From: Panopea generosa
Taxonomy: Eukaryota; Mollusca; Bivalvia; Adapedonta; Hiatellidae
NCBI GenBank assembly: GCA_029582155.1
Contig: CM055902.1
Span: 16,449,279-16,513,278, forward strand
Length of the DNA: 64,000 nucleotides
Direction: 5' to 3'
Every line of letters starts with the position of its first letter. Position 1 is the stretch's first letter. The notes under the pieces are model-generated. The model searched no databases and had not been told where the DNA came from. It saw only the letters and a list, made by a program, of their open reading frames with translations. This document shows, piece after piece, positions 46,294 to 57,946 of the stretch. Position numbers and translations under genes: made by a program.

Positions 46294-47640
46294 ATAAAAC
46301 CGTTTCATGAAATATAAAAACAACTGGCAAAATGGATTTTAAAAAACGAATGCACATTTCTCTAGTCCCTTTTTATTCAATATATTGTTATAAGGCTATA
46401 CCGCGCACACCATACATATGTAGAATTATAAGATACAAATATAACTATGTTTTTTCATATATACGTACATCGATGATAGGGTGTTTCTACTCAGTATGAT
46501 GCAAACGAGCAAGTGTGATCAAGTTTAGGCAGGAATACCAATTAAGACGTTGTAAGCGTAATCTGCAGTGATACCAATGAGGAACGTCTCCAGTTTCCCT
46601 GCAGTTTAATCGGGGCAATATATATAACCATTCATGTTCTCTTTCGTATTACATTAAATTTTCTTAAATTTTTTTCTTATTAGAGACATCGATTATTTTC
46701 AATTAACTCTCTCTTTCATCATATAGTACAGCTGCAATTAGAAAGTAATATGTGTTCAAGGTGGTAAATACAAAAATACAATGTCAACGATATTTATGTA
46801 TATGAACATTATTTGTTTGTGAGATATGTTCAGTGCCGCAGTTATTTTCCTCTGCGTTTTTTGTGAGACATATAAACACAATAATAATAAAAAGTCCTTA
46901 TTTGCGATGTTATGAGCGTAATATAATCATATTTACCTTAAACAAGACAGCTTAGTTGTGCGGCTGTTATACAACGATGTCGACATCCATTCAATTGAAC
47001 TAATCTACTACATTGACAAGCAACTGGAGATGACTTGGTTGACAATAGCTTATTTCGTTAACTTAAGCAAAGCTGTATTACGTCACCGCCACAGTAACTC
47101 ACGTCATATCGGATTGCTCAAGATATCAAAACCGATGTGGGTATTATATGCATGTATCAGATCGATGTAATGAACACTAAAGGTCACATAACAGTCATTA
47201 GTTTCATTTAAATAAACATATTTTGTGTCATTGGCTATCTTAAATTCGTATGTAACAATTAAAAACACAACCTGAATTTTAAAACTCACCAAAGAACAGA
47301 TTGCGGTTCGAATCCATGTATTTTCTTTGTATTATTGTTGAGAAAAATTGACCAAGGCCGACAACTCACGAGGGTAGAATACAAGTATACTCAAAATAAA
47401 GCTAACAATTTTAATTTTACATGAATAAAATTATGAACATACACTTATACAATGTATACAAATTAAAGCTTATTAATCATCAACAAAAAAAAACTGGTTT
47501 AGAAATGTCCTATGGTGGAATTAACACTTTTTTAATCACAAGTTTTTTCTCTTTCACGTTCCGTATAATTGTGTCGCGATCCAAACTGCTTACATCATAT
47601 AAATGTTATAACTGTTATGAAAATACCTTAATATTGTATT
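46098..47640. other. Intergenic/intronic stretch, nothing recognised
   Basis: Short frames at 46958-47170 (plus), 47104-47292 (minus) and 47421-47645 (plus) lack domains. It contains the TA microsatellite at 46266-46292. Confidence 0.4.
46266..46292. repeat. (TA)n microsatellite
   Basis: Uninterrupted TA run of about 27 bp. Confidence 0.95.
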
Positions 47641-47649
47641 TATGATACT

Positions 47650-47905
47650 ACTTCCGCATCTGGATTATCGTAGATTTAGCGTCAATCGTCCCTCGTGGCG
47701 ATAACTATATAAACAGGGTTATCTTCCATAGAACTCTGTACTGAGTTATCTGGCTTTGTGTCGCCTCGTACCGACTATCTTCGACTGTATTCCGATGCCA
47801 GGATCGTCAAGTTGTCCATATAAGGATATACGGGTTGTTGTCCTTATGACGGTACTAACACAAGCTGACTTCCTGTCTCGTCTAAAGGTCGTTAACTAGA
47901 GGACA
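47650..47905 (+). promoter_or_regulatory. GC-richer patch with TATA-box-like motif
   Basis: CTATATAAACAGGG near 47706 sits at the start of a ~200-bp GC-richer segment bounded by AT-rich DNA. This layout is seen in core promoters and in solo LTRs. I find no paired LTR copy or downstream ORF, so both readings stay open. Confidence 0.25.
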
Positions 47906-47964
47906 CATGCCTTGCGTACAACAATATATATATATAAACTCAAATTTACTAGTTACTCAATACG

Positions 47965-48190
47965 TAATGACATTGCCTCTATTACTTACCATCTATCAAT
48001 GTCATGGCATTTTAATCAGTATATAATAACAGTGCATCCAATTCTTATCAACTAATAGTTTCATGGTATATTTATCAATATATGATAACAGTGCATTCAA
48101 TTCTTACCATCTAACAGTTTCATGGTAGATTTATCAATAAATTATAACATTTCATTCAATTTTTACTATATGCAGTTTCATGAATAATAG
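47965..48190. repeat. 59-bp minisatellite, about four copies
   Basis: TCATGG anchors at 48002, 48061 and 48120 and TCATGAATAA at 48179 give a 59-bp period. Each unit holds a TTTATCAATATATGATAACA-like block and an ATTCAATTCTTACCATCTA-like block. A partial unit precedes at about 47965. Confidence 0.9.
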
Positions 48191-49068
48191 AATAAGCATC
48201 CACAAAATTTAATTACACATATCAATCAATTCTAACATAATGAATTTCAATACTTCATCGTAAACACGATATCAACAGTTCGAAATAGGTTCTCAGATTC
48301 CTCGGCCTATATTCTAACAAAAAACTCTCAATACCACGGATGTGAAATTAAATTACAGACATTCTCGTCGGAATGGAAATGAACAATTTATTCAACTTTA
48401 CTTAGATCTGATTACGTCAAAATATATCTATCAGACATTTAAATAACTAAACCATATACTACATAGTATAAAAAATCACATATCCGTCTGCTGTTATGTA
48501 ATGGCACAGTAACATGCTATATCCTTCTCGTCACAACGATTCCAAAAGATGTTTTCTGCTAGAATGGACGAAGTTTCCATAATACAGTTAGATATATATA
48601 GTAAAACACTCCACATACCTTAGAGAATTTCGTGCAAATTATGAATCAACAACTTTCAATATATCGTACGATGCAGATTTTACGCTATTAGGCTCAATGT
48701 ATATTTAAATTAGTTTTATAAATAATAAACCCGTATATTTGTTCTAACATTCTGAATATTAAATGGATTTTCATGAAAAAACCGTTCAAATGATTTATTC
48801 TTTAATCAAATGATGAATATGTTAAAACATCTTAAAAACGTTACTCCTATCGAGCTATCGATACGTTTTAACATACCCACGCTACCTGCTCTAAATATAG
48901 CCTATATCATTCCAATAGACATGTACTAGCTTACACTAATAAATTAGGCCATAACAACCTAACTGTTTCGTTACAATCATATATTTTATAACAGAAACTA
49001 CTCATATTGTTTTTAAAATAAAAAGGTAGTTTCTAAAAATAACAAAATCTGAAAAACACAATTATACA
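48191..49068. other. AT-rich stretch, nothing recognised
   Basis: No open frame of note, no repeat identified. Confidence 0.4.
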
Positions 49069-49074
49069 CAGGTA

Positions 49075-49670
49075 AAAATGCCACGTATGTTTTACATATG
49101 TTTCGTCCAACATATGTTAAACATACGTTAAACGTATGTTTTACATGCGTTTTGATTAGCATACGTTTGAAAACATACGTTTAACTTACGTAAATAAACA
49201 TATGATAATCAGAAATGCACGTTAAACATACGTTTACAGAAACATATGTTAAACGCATGTTAAACGTACATTTGTCATACGTGATTCAATTCATATGTTT
49301 AACATACGTCAAAATGAATATATGATTATTGCCCTAAAATCTTCCACAGCACATGACACTCACTATTTTTGGAAATATCACTAGCAGAACCAGTACGAGA
49401 ATCATAAATACAAGTTTGATAATCAAAAACGTATGTAAAACATACGTTTGTCATATGCGTTTCGATTCAGATGTTTAAAATATGTTTAAAAGTCTATATA
49501 ATGATTGCGCTAAAATATCCAACAACACTTAGAACATACTGTTTTAGGGCTCATTAACAGAGGCAGAGGCTAATTTTAAAAACAATCATGTTACATATTA
49601 TTCATATATGTTAACAAAACCATATGTAAACATATGTGTGTCATACACATTTTTAATCCAAATGATTTAT
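49075..49670. repeat. Left-arm array of palindromic ACGTATG/CATACGT motifs
   Basis: Dozens of near-palindromic words such as AACATATGTTAAACATACGT, AACGTATGTTTTACATGCGT and AAACATACGTTTAAC follow in irregular spacing, interrupted by unique spacers at 49325-49425 and 49490-49590. The density recalls subterminal transposase-binding repeats of DNA transposons (inference). Confidence 0.85.
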
Positions 49671-50917
49671 TCATTTAATCCAAATAATAAAAAAGCTTTC
49701 CATCCACGCCTTATCATATCAGGCTAATTGCTGGCATGCTCGAGTGTAACAGTTGAACAGCTTCACAACTGAAATAAAGTATAAAACATTCTTAATTTTA
49801 TAAATATAACTAGATCTGTTTTATTGTGAAGCTGTCAAATATAATGGCATCTTTTATTTCCTTTTGTGAAATAGAGGGACTCAATGAAGATCATGAAATA
49901 AAGAATATATCTTAATATCAAGTATTACCTACTTCTTTAAACAGTTGCATATAAATAAATATATAAAAATTAATTAATCAATCAAAATAGTAAATATCTT
50001 TATTAAAAATTTAATTACTTTTGACCGAGATAGGCCTATATGCTTCCACCGATTTTCCAGCCAGTGGCACAAGCCCATTTGGATAGCTATAAAGTAAATA
50101 GTAAATAATAGAAAGTTGGAACACTTCTTAAAGGCATATCTGGTGTGAAGGGAGAAGCCACAGGACATTTAGCAAGTAAATAAAACCAAGATTTCGGAAT
50201 AAAGTTTGTCTTGATATCTTATAAGCAAACATTGAATAAACAAATGTTAATTTAGACAGCCGGAATATATTTAGCCACTGAACGGATTGTTGTGAAACTT
50301 CAGTAGACCACAGTCATGCTAATTACCTCGATTACTAGACTTAAAGGCAATGTCACAGGATTTTTATCTTTATCAGTGTTTTCTCAGGAGCGCGTTTCTT
50401 GTGTTTGTGACGCAATTAAATCTAAATTGACGCAATCAAGTTTGTTCAGTGTGTCCACTATGACACAACCTTAAAGATACAGAAATTCAAACTACACAGA
50501 TTTATTCGGCAAGTGGGTTTCAGAGTTATTATTTTGACACTGCTAACAGTTTTGACAGATCACGCGGTATTATTCACGGAAACTCCGGTCACTCGTTTTA
50601 CTAAGTTACGTAAACGCTTTAATTGGTTATTAGCGCTATATTGTTGCAATCGTATCAACAATTATGATCACGTACAAAATTTTCCGCAATATTCTAACTG
50701 CACCCATCCATTTCAATTGTTACACTGTCCCTAGGTAAGAAATTCTAAGTGCGCATGTGTGACATAATGCTATTATATGGGAAATCGTAGTAATACGTAT
50801 ATTGCGGTATTAGGTATATAAGGGATATACCCAGTTTTAGGTTGTTTGTATATAAAGATATAATGTGGAGATCATGAAACTTATAAAAAAAGTTGTTCAA
50901 AATGTACAGAAAACATT

Positions 50918-51065
50918 TTATTTTGTTTTCTATAAGGTATCAAGACGTCCATGCGCGACATTTTAATACCAGTTTAAGCATCGACCAGTCCATGACAGTA
51001 TTACCAGTTCTGTTAAGTTACCATTAATATGTTTTAATATTTTTTTAAGGTAACATTATTCTAAA
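50918..51065. repeat. Inner inverted repeat, left arm
   Basis: TTTTCTATAAGGTATCAAGA, ACATTTTAATACCAGTTTAA and TTTTTTTAAGGTAACATTAT match the reverse complement of 51645-51800 (AGTAATGTTACCTTAAAACA, TTAAACTGGTATTAAAATGT, GATACCTTATAGAAAACAAA). The loop between the arms is about 580 bp. Confidence 0.85.
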
Positions 51066-51644
51066 AAATCGCTATATCATAAATAACAAAAAAAATCAAT
51101 TGAGACTGAATGAATAGATAGTAAATCAGTGTTTTATTCATCTCCAATTTCTCGGGGTCATTGATGACTCACTGACTTAAAATCTCGGGGTCATTTTCCA
51201 AATCTGGGGATCACCATTGACTAGTTTTAAACTCAATCAACTTGAATAAATAGAGGTGAAGACGCATATTTTACTAAAACAGTTTAACTTCCTGTTTCAC
51301 ACATTTTAAAACAAAAATTGCAACTGAAGTCAACTTAAGTTCCAAACAAATTTTTCACTTCTATTCCAACAAGTTACAACAACTTGAAACTAGTTGTCTT
51401 TTCCTTCCTAAGGACAGTTTTAATGATCATGGCCACAGGGCCATGAACTTTTCAAATGTCATGGCTCCAGCTCAAGCATAATTGCCCTAACTATTTTTAA
51501 TGAAAAACACTAAAATGATTAATTTCAGTATTTTATATTTCAGCTGAGCTACATGTTTAGCGTTACTAAGCATTGTACTCCTCGGAAAATAAACTTTCAT
51601 TTTCCCATATATATAAGAATTTCTCTTCTGGCTCATACCCATTT

Positions 51645-51800
51645 TAGAGTAATGTTACCTTAAAACAATATTAAAACATTTTACTGGTAACTTAACAAAA
51701 CTGGGAATACTGTCATAAAACAGGAACTGGCCGATGTTTAAACTGGTATTAAAATGTCGTGCATGCACGTCTCGATACCTTATAGAAAACAAAGTTACGG
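51645..51800. repeat. Inner inverted repeat, right arm
   Basis: Partner of 50918-51065. Similarity is high but with small indels (for example an extra TAAAACAGG block near 51715). The centre of this pair (~51360) does not coincide with the centre of the outer pair (~51230) because the outer arms carry unequal insertions. Confidence 0.85.
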
Positions 51801-52439
51801 TTTATTTAGTCTGAGTAAGCCAGTGCCGACCTTTACCTTGAAACATGCCAGGAAACAGGAAACATCGATGTTGATTCACAATTTTTAATCTGTGGAACCA
51901 TATAGGTCTCGGTCAAAAGTAACAAAGGATTCAAATAAACATTTTATTGCATAGTGTGTGTTAGTGAACCGATGTGAATACAGGTTTGGTAGATGTGAAA
52001 ATGGGATAATGCAAAACCGAAAGTACAATATTGTACAAAAGTCAGAGGGCCAAGATAATCAGGTAGATCTACTGTTTATTTTTTTTTAAATTTTAATTAT
52101 TTTTTTTAATAAAAATATTTACTATTTTGGTTGATTAATTGTTTTTTATGTATTGATTTATATGTAAATGTTCATAGAAGTAGGTAATACTTGACATTTA
52201 GATATATTCTTTAATAAATATGGTCTTCATTGAGGCCCTCTATTTCACAAAAGGAAATAAAAGATGTCATTATATTTGACAGCTTCACAATAAAACAGAT
52301 CTAGTTTTATATATATATCAAATTAAGAATATTTTATACTTTATTTCAGTTGGGAAGCTGTTTCAACTGTTACATTCGAGTATGCCAGCAATCAGCCTGA
52401 TTTGATAAGGCGTGGATGGACAGCTTTTTTATTATTTGG

Positions 52440-52715
52440 ATATCTGATCTGCTGTCCTCAGGAGATGCAGAAATAAAAAATGTCAAAAGGCTCCTTAGAG
52501 ACGTGCAATATGTCGCACTAGCAAGCAATGAGAATAATGAAGAGGAGGACTAATTAAATATTGGACATAATATGCACTCGATTAACTACCTAGATGGTGT
52601 TTACTTGGATGATTATTATATTGTGGCTATACTACTTAAGAAAAACAAAAAAATATTGGGAAAATATTGCCGGTTCCATTTTTTATCTCGTGTCAGCTGT
52701 GATAATGTATCAGTT
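52440..52715 (+). other. Right-arm-only segment with coding-like text
   Basis: This ~275-bp segment interrupts the match between the arms (left arm reads straight across at 49672-49690). It contains a short frame with LSSGDAEIKNVKRLLRDVQY and ALASNENNEEED before a stop, and a second frame at 52572-52790. Its composition is more protein-like than its surroundings. It may be an insertion in the right arm, or original sequence deleted from the left. The family is not recognised. Confidence 0.35.
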
Positions 52716-52719
52716 ATAC

Positions 52720-53390
52720 ATGTAAATGAATTAAATCATATGGATAAAACATATGTATGCCACTCATATGTTTGCATATGGTTTTGTTAACATATATGAA
52801 TACTATGTAACATGATTTATTTTAATTAGCCTCTGTATCTGCTAGTGATATTCCCTGAAACAGTTTGTCCTAAGTGTTGTTGGAGATTTTAGCGAAATCA
52901 TTATATAGGGTTTTTAACATATATTAAACATATGAATCGAAACGCATAGGACAAACGTATGTTTCACATGCGTTTAACATATGTTGATGTTAACGTATGT
53001 TATAAATATGTTTTTGATTGTCAGACATGGATTTATGATTCTCGTACTTAAATTGGACCCTGCCTCTGGCTCTGCTAGTGATATTTCCAAAAAAAATAAG
53101 TGTCATGTGCTGTGGAGCATTTTAGCGCAATAATTATATATTCATTTTAACGTATGTTAAACATATTAATTGAATCACGTATGACAAACGTACGTTTAAC
53201 ATGCGTTTAACGTATGGTTTTGTAAACGTATGTTTAACGTGCGTTTCTGATTATCATATGTTTCTTTACGTATGTTAAACGTGTGTTTTGAAACGTACGT
53301 TAACCAAAGCGCATGTAAAAGATACGTTAAACGTATGTTTAACATATGTTGGACGAAACATATGTAAAGCATACGTGGCATTTTGACCTG
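52720..53390. repeat. Right-arm array of palindromic motifs
   Basis: Mirror of the left array: AACGTATGTTTAACGTGCGT, AACGTATGTTTAACATATGT, TACGTTAAACGTATG and relatives, with the same unique spacers (for example CTAGTGATATTTCC mirrored with GGAAATATCACTAG). The minus frame at 53196-53381 is repeat translated. Confidence 0.85.
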
Positions 53391-53619
53391 TGCAAGGTTC
53401 TACAATTTCTACGTTGTATTAATCTGTCCATCCCATCCCAAAATATTTAGACTCACTATTAAATAACTAATTTTTACAATAAATAATCATATATTATCGT
53501 CGATGTTAAACTAAAGGTTTAGTAATACATTTGAATTTCTGATTACCACTTTATCGGTTTATTTACATGTTAGATAATGAAGTGGGGGAAAAAGCCGACG
53601 TATCGCTGGTGTTAAATCA
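53391..53619. other. Flank between foldback structure and MITE
   Basis: AT-rich, nothing recognised. Confidence 0.4.
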
Positions 53620-53755
53620 GGGCTGCATTCAGTTCGGTTAGCTCAACATAGTTTCCTGAACACTGGCTCAACCTCATATAAGCACGCAGTACGCGATACT
53701 TTCAGGTAACCAGACATTAAACATGTTTGCTGTTTAGCGGTGCTGAACGCAGCCC
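53620..53755. mobile_element. MITE, 136 bp, GGGCTGC-ended
   Basis: GGGCTGCATTCAGTTCGGTT at 53620 is mirrored by GGTGCTGAACGCAGCCC ending at 53755; the imperfect terminal repeat extends ~30 bp (TTAGCTCAACAT against GTTTGCTGTTTAGCGG). No coding capacity. The target-site duplication is unclear (TTAAAT left, TTATAT right). The CAGGGCTGC start recalls hAT-type ends (inference). Confidence 0.75.
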
Positions 53756-54954
53756 AGGTTATATTTGAAACAAAACAAATGTATGTAAACAATTGATGGC
53801 GCTTGTCAATATAAACGGTCTAACTACCTAACTTTATTAAATAGGCGTGGTTGGTTTATACTATATTTTCTGTCTAGAAAATGAAAGTAGTTATTATAAG
53901 ACGGTAGCATTTTCTTCTGGACTTAATAGCTTACATGACAAAGTTGTGTATTAAGCTAGCAAGACTAACATTTATCTAGATATCACATATGCCATCTTTA
54001 CGTAAACAACGTTATTAAATAAAATAAAATAGGTATTAATCAGATGGTTGCGAAACTTAATGGATATATGTATAAATTTAGAAATATTAACAAGTGGTTT
54101 CGTGAATTATATATTAAGACCAATACCTAATTTCTGTCTTTGCTTTGAAACAAAGTGAGAATATGCGCGCACGGCATTGTTCATTTAAGTGAGTTACATT
54201 TGTTTACAGTTTCTTATCTTTATTACACATAATACGATTCTTAAACCATTCAGAATGTATTTATATTAAAATTTTATTGTCATTTCTTTGCCACATGATT
54301 TAAAAATGTTTTAAATAGCCAAATGAATATGTTGACTGATAGTTTGCCAATAAAATTGAAATTGAATGAACTTAATTAAACTCAACTATGAGTCATTACT
54401 AAAAGTATACCTCAAAAGGAGTTTTTGTCACGTGCATATCATCCACAGACGAAATTGACAATGATTAAAAGACTAAGTAATATTGACTTTAGTTTGCACA
54501 GCAACAGCTTTCCAGACTTCGAAGTAATTACTAATTTTAAAGTAGTAAGAGCCGTCTAGTTGGCATTTAAGTGAAAAGGTTCGAGTTGTCTTCAATTTTA
54601 AAATACCATATCACTTTCAGAAACATAACAAATTATAGATCTTGTTAATAATTTATTAAATATCAAATATTGATCTCACACTCGTATTTTATATATATAT
54701 ATCGGGCTTTAAATGAAATGGTATCGCAGATGTATGATAGTAAGAATAATATTTTATTCTGATTGGTTGAAATTCCAAAACCAAATCTGAAACATCTTAA
54801 CGAAATTGTACCAAATTGGGCAAGACTGTTTATCTATAAAAGTTGTGTATTTTGGTGCAGAACTGATATTCAACAAGGTCGGGAACAAACTTGAGTCAGA
54901 TTAGATATGGTGAATACAAGAAATAGTTATACCTGTCATGTCCCCTAGCTTTGG
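53756..54954. other. Intergenic/intronic stretch, nothing recognised
   Basis: No open frame above 60 codons. Short TA run near 54690. Confidence 0.4.
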
Positions 54955-57052
54955 AAACGACTATTGTGAAAGCTGAATCCATCCTGAATGGACATAACAA
55001 TATCGATTAGAAAATTTCGTTATAACTCCGATTGGTTAGTGCATTCAGAAAAATATCATTATGTTACTTTAACGATCTAACCACCCAGAAATATGGTGTC
55101 AGTGATCTGGCACAGATGTTTATTGGTGTATGGAACATTGTGACACTAGTTCGATAACAGTATGGCGCTGAATGGCTTTAATATTCTAATCTCTTTTGTT
55201 GTTTTATCAAAATAACATCTTCGAAAACTAAATACGATTTTTATCTTGATAATTAACGGAGCTTATTGATCTCATGGAAAATATGTTACTGTTCAATGGT
55301 CTCAATGGTATAAAGCTGTTATTTTAACTTTATTAACAGTGCCAATTTTTTCGGTATTACCGTTACATTATTAGGATTGCGCCTGGATAGCGCAGATATA
55401 TTCTCCATTATGTAACCTCTAAACACTCTTCCTTAGAGGTAGTTCTTCCGTCGGTATTACCGTTACATTACAGGATAGCGCCTGGATAGCGCAGATATAT
55501 TCTCCATTATGTAACCTTTAAACACTCTTCCTTAGAGGTAGTTCTACCGTCGGAGCTTATTAAGTTGTTGTTTTCCAAAAAAGGATACAGCTTTAACCCG
55601 TGCTTATTTGTATAGTTAAGTACTTAGAAACAAATTAAAAGAAACCGACTCTTCTATTGTCTTCATTTTATGTTCTAATAATTTTTTTTTCTATTTTCTT
55701 AAAATAAATATGCTGGCTGTTTGCTATTAGTGTATCTTTTATCAGATAGATTGAATATAATTATCATATTGAAGTTTAAAATTTAATAAAAAAACTGAAA
55801 ATATTTTTTGAAAAGTGTTAATTGGCAAACCATTTTTACCCAGTATATACGGCTAAGAATATACTGACAAAGATTCTGTTTCGATTCCACCATTGCGACT
55901 CTGGTAACGTTCTTTGTCTTTATCATGTTTGAGCGGATCGGATTCCAAATGATTCGTATGTAAGTTATGAATGACTAATAGATTGGTTATATTCAATTTG
56001 ATCGTAACTTGTATAATGTTCCGTTCTCATACTAATATATAAACACAATTCTCCTCTATCTGATACACAGACTATGATCATATTTCTTTCTGATAGATAT
56101 ATCATAAACATATCGAACAAAAACATACATAACATTCGATAATCAGCATTAGTTTTGCGAATATGAATTTAAGTACTTCTGTCATTAAAATGACGATTTT
56201 ACAATGATCTTAGTAAGATAAACAAATACAACTTTCAGACAATTGCCATAACATATTGTTCTTATTTTCTATTATATTTGAATCCGATTTCAAATAGTTG
56301 AGATATCGACGAAAATCCTAGATGCTTGGTTATATGTTGTGTTTAGTATTTGCAATATTGAGTGAAGTTTTAGTAAAAGTATAGTTGCATGTGGCATGTT
56401 TTTTTTTTTGCAATATCGAAATCAGCGTTATTACTGTGTTTGCATATGACAAACGTAGTTCATGAACGGAAAAGGACATTTTAGAGACTGCCGATGAATG
56501 AGTCGTTTTATGAGATCACTACTACAGAAAATGTTACTGTATACATAATTCAGATGTGAAAGAGACCAACAAACTATACATCAAAATGTCACACCACCAT
56601 ACTTTACTTAAAGCAGTTTAAACAGATATTTACTAAAATAAATGTTGATTTGGCCGAAACATGTTCTTATACCCCTAACATATGTTACAAGTTAAAACAA
56701 ATGTAAATTTGGATTATTATCAAATGTAGCATATAGACATCATTGGTCTAGTAAACGTTTTGTGTAATGGACACTGCTGGGAACTTTTACCGATATTTGA
56801 GCACAGAAATAATTTGTAATAGTCAATTTGTCTGAAAGAAACATTTCGTCAATTGATGTTTAGTGTAGACATCCAAGACTATTTATATCCTATCTTTTAC
56901 GAAAATACTGCTTATGACAATAATGATAGTGACATTTTCATCGGGAACCATGCTGTAAAACGTTAATATAGCTTTAGGCCATAAAGAATTGTCAGTTTTA
57001 TTACTAAAATGTATCCAATAACTTCATTTACATTTTTCAAGTACAGAAGAAG
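54955..57052. repeat. Large noncoding duplication, copy 2, left part
   Basis: Direct-orientation homologue of 27940-30180. The last shared text before the tyrosine-recombinase insertion is TTTTTCAAGTACAGAAGAAG, aligning with TTATTCAAGCACCGATGCAG at about 30165. It lacks the family-3 SINE of copy 1 and carries the 100-bp tandem duplication listed separately. Confidence 0.85.
55351..55552. repeat. Tandem duplication, 100-bp unit x2
   Basis: TCGGTATTACCGTTACATTA starts at 55351 and 55451. Each unit holds TGGATAGCGCAGATATATTC and a hairpin-capable TAACCTCTAA...TTAGAGGTA. The copies are nearly identical. Confidence 0.93.
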
Positions 57053-57115
57053 ACGTCTTAACTAAACTCTCAAACGAAATAACAACTACTATTTCTTGCA
57101 TACAGCGAGCTTTAT
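57053..57115 (-). repeat. Split direct repeat Y, outer copy (element 3' end)
   Basis: ACGTCTTAACTAAACTCTCA, then AACGAAATAACAACTAC, ending CATACAGCGAGCTTTAT. It matches 57767-57827 with few differences. Confidence 0.9.
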
Positions 57116-57701
57116 TACTTGCGTGTTCGTTCGTGATTGTTGTACGTATACAACAAATCATACAATACGAACATACAAAGTCACAATTACAGAAATACAT
57201 CACAGGTGGCTGCATGCCGTCTACGCAACCCTACTCACTGTGGAAGGGGGACGTACGATTTGACCATGTGCTGTACAGCATAGACGAATAATAAAGACGA
57301 GTACTAATCAAACAGGTATCATACCGCCAGAATAATTAATGATATGGTCCTGCAATACCAGCGCAATCACGTGATTATTTGTCTCTGGTGTTGACTCACC
57401 TACCTGAATATTCAAACTAAACACATATAAACGTATGAAACACTTTATGATTCCAATGTTACTTTTAACATTTGTATTGCTACATGAGATACATAAAAAG
57501 CCATAAACTGTACACAAATTATAATATTACATAATTCGCTTTTCAAAAATTATTTTATTTATTTTAAATATAATTTTAATTTGAATTCGATAAGAAACTC
57601 GACGGAACACGTTGAAATCTGGCGTAGAAACGATTAAAAAAACAAATCACCCGCCAGTATCCGCGTGACAACTATTGTCACGCGCTCAAATACCTTGAAT
57701 T
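57116..57701. other. 3' spacer of the recombinase element
   Basis: The ~590 bp between B2 and A2. Frames at 57024-57215 and 57308-57517 (minus) are not recognised. It ends with the strong hairpin at 57662-57684. Confidence 0.5.
57662..57684. other. Perfect 10-bp-stem hairpin with 3-nt loop
   Basis: CGCGTGACAA, CTA, TTGTCACGCG: GC-rich and exact, about 20 bp from the inner X repeat. It could be a recombinase-binding or RNA-structure element (inference). Confidence 0.9.
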
Positions 57702-57765
57702 CTTTTCACGAACAATACCGTTAAGACAATAGTTCTTTGCTATATGTTGTAACGCAGAGAAGTGA
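57702..57765 (-). repeat. Split direct repeat X, inner copy
   Basis: CTTTTCACGAACAATACCGT, TAAGACAATAGTTCTTTGCT, TTGTAACGCAGAGAAGTGA. It matches 59822-59885. Its right end is one base from the inner Y repeat, reproducing the junction a circularised element would have. Confidence 0.9.
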
Positions 57766-57766
57766 T

Positions 57767-57827
57767 ACGTCATAACTAAACTCTCAAACGAAATAACAAC
57801 TACATGCATGCATACAGTGAGCTTTAT
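57767..57827 (-). repeat. Split direct repeat Y, inner copy
   Basis: ACGTCATAACTAAACTCTCA through CATACAGTGAGCTTTAT, the second copy of the 57053-57115 repeat. Confidence 0.9.
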
Positions 57828-57946
57828 AGACTGATAAATTTTAGAAAAATTTTCAATTTCAAATTTATGAGATGTACGTGTAGGCCTACACTTATCTACA
57901 TTTACGTATATTGCCGCTAAGTAATGTACTGATTTTCAGAGTTATT

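Larger units (their letters stand above)
49069..53390. mobile_element. Giant foldback structure, ~4.3 kb, long inverted arms
   Basis: The left end CAGGTAAAAATGCCACGTAT is mirrored by CACGTGGCATTTTGACCTG-type text ending at 53390. The inverted homology runs through the left arm 49069-50045 and right arm 51897-53390: first a motif-dense section, then matched blocks such as GCTAATTGCTGGCATGCTCG / CGAGTATGCCAGCAATCAGC, CTATTTCACAAAAGGAAATA with its mirror, and TTTTGACCGAGATAGGCCTA / ATAGGTCTCGGTCAAAAG. A second inverted pair lies near the centre (50918-51065 and 51645-51800). Unpaired segments occur at 50050-50915 (left) and 52440-52715 (right). No transposase is recognised and no clear target-site duplication is seen. 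It is either a very long-TIR foldback transposon or an inverted duplication of one element. Confidence 0.8.

Noticed and set aside
49075-53390. CRISPR or satellite array of ACGTATG repeats
   Set aside because: Spacing is irregular and the clusters are mirrored in two long inverted arms, which suits a foldback element.
57053-57827. 57053-57827 as a pair of LTRs of a small retrotransposon
   Set aside because: The outer repeats are of two kinds in split order, with recombinase and RNase H remnants beyond the inner pair, which fits a split-direct-repeat element.
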